Below are positions 29,031-32,094 of a stretch of 32,094 bases of DNA, one piece after another. This stretch comes from a virus. The position numbers and the translations under genes were made by a program. Location: IMG/VR virus record IMGVR_UViG_3300042881_000586, positions 1 to 32,094 of that record; one strand, written 5' to 3'. The notes under the pieces are model-generated. The model ran no database searches. It was not told where the DNA came from and worked only from the letters and a program-made list of their open reading frames with translations. Positions within the stretch are counted from its first letter, which is position 1. Every line of letters begins with the position of its first letter.

Positions 29031-29638
29031 AGGGTCATCTCCTTTAGTTTAGAAACTTTAGCATCCAACTCAGCCAAGAAATCAAATACCTCTTTCTCCA
29101 ACAGGGTGATGCAGTCTGTATCCCTTGGGATACGCAGCACCAGCAGTTGTAACTCCTCGGGCATCCTCGGATCGTATGAAACCCAATCGCACCAGTCCGT
29201 ACCCGTGCAAGCCATTTGCCATTGCATCTGATAAAAATATTTTTGCGGCGGGTCGCGCTCAAAAAGGTACTCGATGTGCGTAGCCGTAGACGGGCACTTG
29301 ATCTCGACGCACCCATTCACGCCCACTAATCCATCAGGGCTAGCGCCTGCCATTTCGATTGCAGGATGGTTGATAAAGCCTACCTCGGTGACCAGTTCGC
29401 CCACCTTGGCGCTGTAGGCGTCACGGGCTGCGCCTTCCTGCTCCACGCCCCACTCCATCGCTGCTGTAGAAAAACCTTCCGTTGGCTTGCCGGTTAAGCG
29501 TTCGCATACCAACTGCGCCATGTAGTTTGCGCGAGTAGCGGCATAGCCACTCTTCGTGCGTGCCACTACGTCAGACACCTTCGAGGCAGTCACCTTGCCC
29601 AGACGGGCGGTGTGCCATTCTGTTGTCCTTTGCTCCAT
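29027..29638 (-). CDS. YqaJ-type (lambda exonuclease family) recombination exonuclease
   Basis: 203 residues from ATG 29638, which shares a base with the upstream stop and has GGGAG six bases before; GTG 29641 is the alternative. EQRTTEWHTARLGKVTASKV is the standard YqaJ opening. MEWGVEQEGAARDAY, GASPDGLVG (D102) and VEIKCPS (E112, K114) supply the PD-(D/E)XK active site; QMQWQMACTG follows with the usual glutamine. It digests one strand of double-stranded DNA ends to feed the ERF annealing protein coded upstream. Confidence 0.92.
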   Translation of the reverse strand: MEQRTTEWHTARLGKVTASKVSDVVARTKSGYAATRANYMAQLVCERLTGKPTEGFSTAAMEWGVEQEGAARDAYSAKVGELVTEVGFINHPAIEMAGASPDGLVGVNGCVEIKCPSTATHIEYLFERDPPQKYFYQMQWQMACTGTDWCDWVSYDPRMPEELQLLVLRIPRDTDCITLLEKEVFDFLAELDAKVSKLKEMTL

Positions 29639-29913
29639 CACACTCTCCCTAAGATTTTTTTACGGCCATCACGGGTCATGCACAACGACTGCAACTTGTT
29701 GTAGTCAAAGTCGAGCATGTCGCAAATCCAGCGCATCGACCCAGCATCATCACGACGGGAAAAAATCCAGTGAAACGCAGCGCCTCGGCCATCGGCGTTG
29801 TCTGCGTCTTTAATCGCTTGCCACAGCACGGCAGACCACAGTCGGCGGTAGCCCGAGTCATCTGTTGATGGCCGATCTACATCGCTCTGGCGTCTAATGG
29901 TGTGATAAGTCAT
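29638..29913 (-). CDS. Small phage protein (91 aa), unknown
   Basis: 91 residues from ATG 29913, overlapping the upstream stop as ATGA; an upstream GTG at 29934 is rejected. Contains DDSGYRRLWSAVLWQAIKDA, AAFHWIFSRRDDAGSMRWIC and DMLDFDYNKLQSLCMTRDGR. Aromatic and charged, with a helix-turn-helix-like end. Similar short proteins appear beside phage recombination genes and replication regulators; no function is established. Confidence 0.7.
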   Translation of the reverse strand: MTYHTIRRQSDVDRPSTDDSGYRRLWSAVLWQAIKDADNADGRGAAFHWIFSRRDDAGSMRWICDMLDFDYNKLQSLCMTRDGRKKILGRV

Positions 29914-30221
29914 GCGCTCGGCACCTTGTACCAAGACAAAACAATCTCAGCCGCATCACGATGATCTTTCAGCAAGCGCAGGTCTTTGGCCTTGTTCTTC
30001 TCAAACACGCCGTTTGGATACGCACCAGCCTTACGCTCTTCGATCATCTGCTCCATCATCTCAACGGTATTGGTCAGCGACCAAGCCACGATGTATGACT
30101 CAACATCACTTACTATTTCTTTCACTAGCCTCTGCTCCTTTAGGCCGAGGCCAACTTGCTTTTCTTTTCGCTGAACAGGCTCAGATGCACCTTTCGCTCG
30201 CTTGCGTTTAGGCTTTTCCAT
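29910..30221 (-). CDS. Small phage protein (103 aa), overlaps ERF gene
   Basis: 103 residues, ATG 30221 with GGAG about 12 bases upstream. It overlaps the ERF gene end by 82 bases; no later ATG or GTG is convenient. The N-terminus is very basic (MEKPKRKRAKGASEPVQRKE), then a helical LVKEIVSDVESYIVAWSLTN, EMMEQMIEERKAGAY and LRLLKDHRDAAEIVLSWYKV. Probably a helical DNA-associated protein; not recognised. Confidence 0.7.
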   Translation of the reverse strand: MEKPKRKRAKGASEPVQRKEKQVGLGLKEQRLVKEIVSDVESYIVAWSLTNTVEMMEQMIEERKAGAYPNGVFEKNKAKDLRLLKDHRDAAEIVLSWYKVPSA

Positions 30222-30721
30222 ATTCCATTTAACTCCTCGATAGTGGCTGCTAGTTGCACGGCTGCTTCTACGGCAGGATCGGTCGTGGTTGCGGCGACTT
30301 CATGCGTCTGCGAGTCGGCGTCGTTGTCGCCTTCAGTCGGGATGCAGAACGCTTGGAAGGCGGCATACTTGTAGGCGGCAGACATGGCTTTGTTACTGGC
30401 CTTGTCGCCCGAGTCCATTGCCTCACCTACGGTGATGACCGTGTGCTTGCTGCCGTCTTCGGCGGCTACAAAGTCAAACTCTACAGTCAGCGTGACGTAG
30501 AACAGCGCAGTGCCTTGGCGGTTCTGGCGCTCGATAACCTGTCGGTCGGTGACGCGAGGCAGGATGCACAGGCCGTGCTTTGACAGCAGCGGTGAGAGCG
30601 CACCGTACACAGCGTCGATGCCACGGAAAGCGTAGCCCTGCGACTGGTTCTTGCTGTCTTTGCTGATGCCGATCTTGGATAGTTCGGCGGTGACAGCGGC
30701 AATCTTCTCGTAGACCTTCAT
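30140..30721 (-). CDS. erf: ERF-family single-strand annealing recombinase
   Basis: 193 residues from ATG 30721 with GAGGAGAACAAGC upstream; a longer frame to 30757 is rejected. KVYEKIAAVTAELSKIGISK, NQSQGYAFRGIDAVYGALSP, LLSKHGLCILPRV and SGDKASNKAMSAAYKYAAFQAF are the ERF signature elements. P22 Erf (204 residues) anneals single strands and circularises phage DNA. The C-terminal 60 residues are a linker and variable tail. Paired with the YqaJ exonuclease downstream. Confidence 0.9.
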   Translation of the reverse strand: MKVYEKIAAVTAELSKIGISKDSKNQSQGYAFRGIDAVYGALSPLLSKHGLCILPRVTDRQVIERQNRQGTALFYVTLTVEFDFVAAEDGSKHTVITVGEAMDSGDKASNKAMSAAYKYAAFQAFCIPTEGDNDADSQTHEVAATTTDPAVEAAVQLAATIEELNGIWKSLNASERKVHLSLFSEKKSKLASA

Positions 30722-30948
30722 GCTTGTTCTCCTCTTGCGCGGATAGCGTCGGCGCACTGTGAATTACCAAAAACCCATGCGACATGAGCGTCTGCCCTGT
30801 TGCGCTCAACTAATTCGTCACACAACTCAGCGCACGCCTCACGCTCAACTGCGGCAACTAGGACAACGAAGTGTGCAAGGCTTTCGGCTGTAAAGGCGTA
30901 AATGCCATATTCATTTTTAGCCATGCGGATAATGTCGTCGCAAGTCAT
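30718..30948 (-). CDS. Small phage protein (76 aa), unknown
   Basis: 76 residues, ATG 30948 overlapping the upstream stop as ATGA, with GAGGAATCC upstream. TCDDIIRMAKNEYGIYAFTA, ESLAHFVVLVAAVEREACAE and CADAIRARGE make a pattern very common in phage hypothetical proteins (EREACAxxC...CADAIRARG). Helical, with four cysteines. Function unknown. Confidence 0.78.
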   Translation of the reverse strand: MTCDDIIRMAKNEYGIYAFTAESLAHFVVLVAAVEREACAELCDELVERNRADAHVAWVFGNSQCADAIRARGEQA

Positions 30949-31157
30949 TGCGGATTCCTCAGTTTGGCGGATGCAGCGTCAATCGCAGCAATGCACTCGG
31001 CAAACGCTTGGTGCAGTTTGAAAGCGCCTTCGGCTTCGATGCGGTTGAGTTCGTTTAAGCCTTCGATGACGTTGAAGGCGGCGTGTTCGGCGCGGCAGTG
31101 CAACTCCATAAGTCGGTCGCGTTCCTGCTCGGCCAAGATGCGGTAATCGTCTTCCAT
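30945..31157 (-). CDS. First gene of leftward early unit (70 aa), unknown
   Basis: 70 residues from ATG 31157, chosen because GGAG lies six bases upstream; ATG 31169 and TTG 31178 fit worse, as they lie in or next to a leader hairpin. EDDYRILAEQERDRLMELHC, RAEHAAFNVIEGLNELNRIE, AEGAFKLHQAFAECIAAIDA: fully helical, acidic, coiled-coil-like. It is directly behind the strong leftward promoter, so early and abundant expression is likely. Function unknown. Confidence 0.72.
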   Translation of the reverse strand: MEDDYRILAEQERDRLMELHCRAEHAAFNVIEGLNELNRIEAEGAFKLHQAFAECIAAIDAASAKLRNPQ

Positions 31158-31169
31158 GTCTTTCTCCAT

Positions 31170-31184
31170 CGGGGCCAATCCCCG
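31170..31184 (-). promoter_or_regulatory. Leader hairpin at the predicted mRNA 5' end
   Basis: CGGGG-CCAAT-CCCCG. The leftward transcript should begin at or near 31184, so this 15-base stem-loop would form its very 5' end, followed by the GGAG site. Such 5'-terminal hairpins are known to protect mRNA; here the function is inferred. Confidence 0.55.
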
Positions 31185-31190
31185 AAGTGC

Positions 31191-31218
31191 AGTATACTCC
31201 CGTTGACGATCCTGTCAA
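31191..31218 (-). promoter_or_regulatory. Strong leftward early promoter (PL-like)
   Basis: On the leftward strand: TTGACA (31218-31213), 16 bases, TATACT (31196-31191). Near consensus, start expected near 31184. Its -35 box lies inside an 18-bp palindrome shared with the rightward promoter. It drives the recombination and replication genes. Confidence 0.87.
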
Positions 31219-31219
31219 C
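31202..31219. promoter_or_regulatory. 18-bp palindromic operator between divergent promoters
   Basis: GTTGACGATCCTGTCAAC: perfect 6-bp arms around a 6-base centre. Each arm supplies the TTGAC of one -35 box, so a bound dimer would block both promoters. The adjacent Cro-like gene is the likely source of the binding protein. Geometry (6-6-6) equals that of the dyads near 23.4 kb, though the arm bases differ. Confidence 0.8.
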
Positions 31220-31231
31220 ACCTGTTACTGT
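31203..31231 (+). promoter_or_regulatory. Rightward promoter of the Cro-like gene
   Basis: TTGACG (31203-31208), 17 bases, TACTGT (31226-31231), with the key A at -11 and T at -7. Predicted start at 31238-31239, which coincides with the ATG. No ribosome site exists upstream. Confidence 0.6.
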
Positions 31232-31238
31232 GCAATCT

Positions 31239-31397
31239 ATGACACCCAAACAACTACTGAAGATTTATGGCTCCCAGAGCGAGATTGCTCGGGCGTTGGG
31301 CGTAACCCGGCAGGCTGTGCTGCGCTGGTTCAAGGAAGACAAGATTCCTGCGTTGCGCCTGTATCAAATTCAATGCGTGCTGAAGGTCAATGAATAA
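31239..31397 (+). CDS. Cro-like helix-turn-helix regulator (P22 Cro-type)
   Basis: 52 residues from ATG 31239; a longer frame from 31083 covers the promoters and is rejected. TPKQLLKIYGSQSEIARALG, VTRQAVLRWFKEDKIPALRL: helix-turn-helix at about residues 13-33 with the Cro-type Q-S-E-I-A-R-A-L-G-V-T-R-Q-A-V pattern. P22 Cro is 61 residues. It probably binds the adjacent palindrome and switches the early promoters. No ribosome site; likely leaderless mRNA. No CI-type partner is visible in this window. Confidence 0.88.
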   Translation: MTPKQLLKIYGSQSEIARALGVTRQAVLRWFKEDKIPALRLYQIQCVLKVNE

Positions 31398-31704
31398 TCC
31401 AATCACAAATAGCACCGACATATCGTGGGCGTCACAGGCCAACGTGCGGTATTGGGAAAGCGTCAAGCACACGCCGTTTGGCAAACTGCGGTTAGCCGAT
31501 GCGTACCTTGCTCGGATCGGCGTAGGCGACTGGCAGCAGCGTGCAGAGCGCACCTCGTGGCTGAAGAACTACGTAGGCGACATCCTGCGCTCGCTGGACG
31601 ATGCGACTGAGGCATATGGCGACCCGCACGTTCGAGGGATGGTGCGGGAACTGTGGGGCGAACCCGGCGTGACCAAGTTGAAGGCTAGGTGCAAATCGGC
31701 ATAA
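31390..31704 (+). CDS. Phage protein (104 aa), unknown, coupled to Cro-like gene
   Basis: 104 residues, ATG 31390 with GAAGG four bases upstream, overlapping the Cro-like gene by 8 bases. DISWASQANVRYWESVKHTP, FGKLRLADAYLARIGVGDWQ, WLKNYVGDILRSLDDATEAY: helical, charged, with tryptophans. No recognised motif. Co-transcription with the Cro-like gene suggests an early or regulatory role. Confidence 0.72.
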   Translation: MNNPITNSTDISWASQANVRYWESVKHTPFGKLRLADAYLARIGVGDWQQRAERTSWLKNYVGDILRSLDDATEAYGDPHVRGMVRELWGEPGVTKLKARCKSA

Positions 31705-31705
31705 T
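31678..31705 (+). promoter_or_regulatory. Candidate promoter for the VRR-NUC gene
   Basis: TTGAAG (31678-31683), 16 bases, CATAAT (31700-31705). The predicted start is exactly the A of ATG 31712, and no ribosome site is present between. It lies in the end of the previous gene. Moderate match; strengthened by the same geometry at two other genes. Confidence 0.5.
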
Positions 31706-31711
31706 CGGCGT

Positions 31712-32020
31712 ATGCGCTACGCCAAACGTCGAGACAACAACCACACCGACATCGTAGAAGCCTTACGTAAGGCCAACTTCGAGGTCATCGACTACGCCTC
31801 GGCAGGGCACGACATCCCTGACCTGTTGGCCGTCAAGCCAATGCACGACGGTATGGCGTGGATTTGCTGGATAGAGGTCAAGGCCAAGGGTGGGCGGCTG
31901 TCAGAGGGACAGAAACGCTTTCAGGGGCTATTCCAGCCAAGGGGCGAGTGGTACGAAGCCCGTGACCCGGACGACACCGTATGCGCCCTACAGGCGCTTT
32001 ACTTGCAGCGCCTTAAATAA
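31712..32020 (+). CDS. VRR-NUC-type PD-(D/E)XK nuclease
   Basis: 102 residues, ATG 31712 with no ribosome site. RDNNHTDIVEALRKANFEVI is the entry helix; GHDIPDLLA (D37), CWIEVKAKGG (E55, K57) and LSEGQKRFQ (Q67) form the complete PD-(D/E)XK active site of VRR-NUC proteins. Stand-alone forms are common in phages and may process branched or recombination intermediates. It fits with the ERF/YqaJ system, but its target is unknown. Confidence 0.85.
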   Translation: MRYAKRRDNNHTDIVEALRKANFEVIDYASAGHDIPDLLAVKPMHDGMAWICWIEVKAKGGRLSEGQKRFQGLFQPRGEWYEARDPDDTVCALQALYLQRLK

Positions 32021-32032
32021 TTCATTTACAAT
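32003..32032 (+). promoter_or_regulatory. Candidate promoter for the right-edge gene
   Basis: TTGCAG (32003-32008), 18 bases, TACAAT (32027-32032). The predicted start is exactly the A of ATG 32039. It lies in the end of the VRR-NUC gene and the gap. Confidence 0.6.
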
Positions 32033-32038
32033 ACGGCC

Positions 32039-32094
32039 ATGAAGAACTGGCGCGTATTGAACCAAAACCTGAATCTGTTTAACGAGGCCGAGGT
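32039..32094 (+). CDS. Phage protein, 5' part only (partial at window edge)
   Basis: ATG 32039 opens 18 codons (MKNWRVLNQNLNLFNEAE) to the window edge. No ribosome site is visible; a good -10 box lies six bases before the ATG. The start W-x-x-L-x-x-N-L-x-L-F-x-E-x-E is seen at the beginning of small phage proteins, but too little is present for a function. Confidence 0.55.
   Translation, partial: MKNWRVLNQNLNLFNEAE

Noticed and set aside
1-32094. Integrase, attachment sites or CI repressor as proof of a temperate phage
   Set aside because: None could be seen in this window; the Cro-like gene alone does not prove lysogeny.

Overview
The window is part of a tailed-phage genome, most likely a P22-like short-tailed podovirus. 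Homologue-level features recognisable from the translations include a P22-type coat protein, a roughly 727-residue portal, gp4-like and gp10-like tail accessory proteins, a large terminase, a Cro-like regulator and an ERF recombinase. Strong AGGAG-type ribosome sites and good sigma70 promoters suggest a proteobacterial host. No bacterial housekeeping gene, tRNA, rRNA, integrase or lysis gene is visible. Coding sequences run off both ends, so lysis and ejection genes may lie to the left and further regulatory or replication genes to the right.

Layout. Bases 1-22988 are one long leftward late unit, read from right to left: small Cys-rich protein, small terminase, large terminase, four tiny very basic proteins, portal, a helical protein, an adhesion block (LamG-type fibre, HNH endonuclease, fibre, two beta-helix tailspikes and small helpers), scaffold, coat, small virion proteins, gp4-like and gp10-like tail proteins, more fibre or adhesin genes, a GNAT-like protein and DNA-transfer proteins. 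Most junctions are ATGA, GTGA or TAATG overlaps, which fits translational coupling. The adhesion block sits between portal and scaffold, where P22 has no such genes.

Bases 22989-23880 hold no convincing gene. They contain a run of stem-loops beside the terminase genes, AT-rich inverted repeats, four 16-bp GTTGC-N6-GCAAC dyads plus a fifth look-alike, further dyads, and a strong rightward promoter at 23846-23874. This is the best candidate for an origin, packaging site or control hub. From that promoter ten very small genes run rightward (23909-26176) to a terminator at 26179-26207. Only one encodes a sizeable protein, a Cys-motif phage protein of unknown function.

Bases 26202-31157 are a leftward early unit: small phage proteins, ERF annealing protein, YqaJ-type exonuclease, DUF736-like protein, PP-loop PAPS-reductase-like enzyme and a P-loop helicase. 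It starts from a strong promoter at 31191-31218 whose -35 box shares an 18-bp palindrome with a rightward promoter for the Cro-like gene. On the right edge three rightward genes (31239, 31712, 32039) have -10 boxes placed so that transcription should start at or within one base of the ATG, suggesting leaderless mRNAs.

All start sites were chosen by eye from ribosome sites and stop/start overlaps. Family assignments are from recognition of the protein sequences, without a database search.
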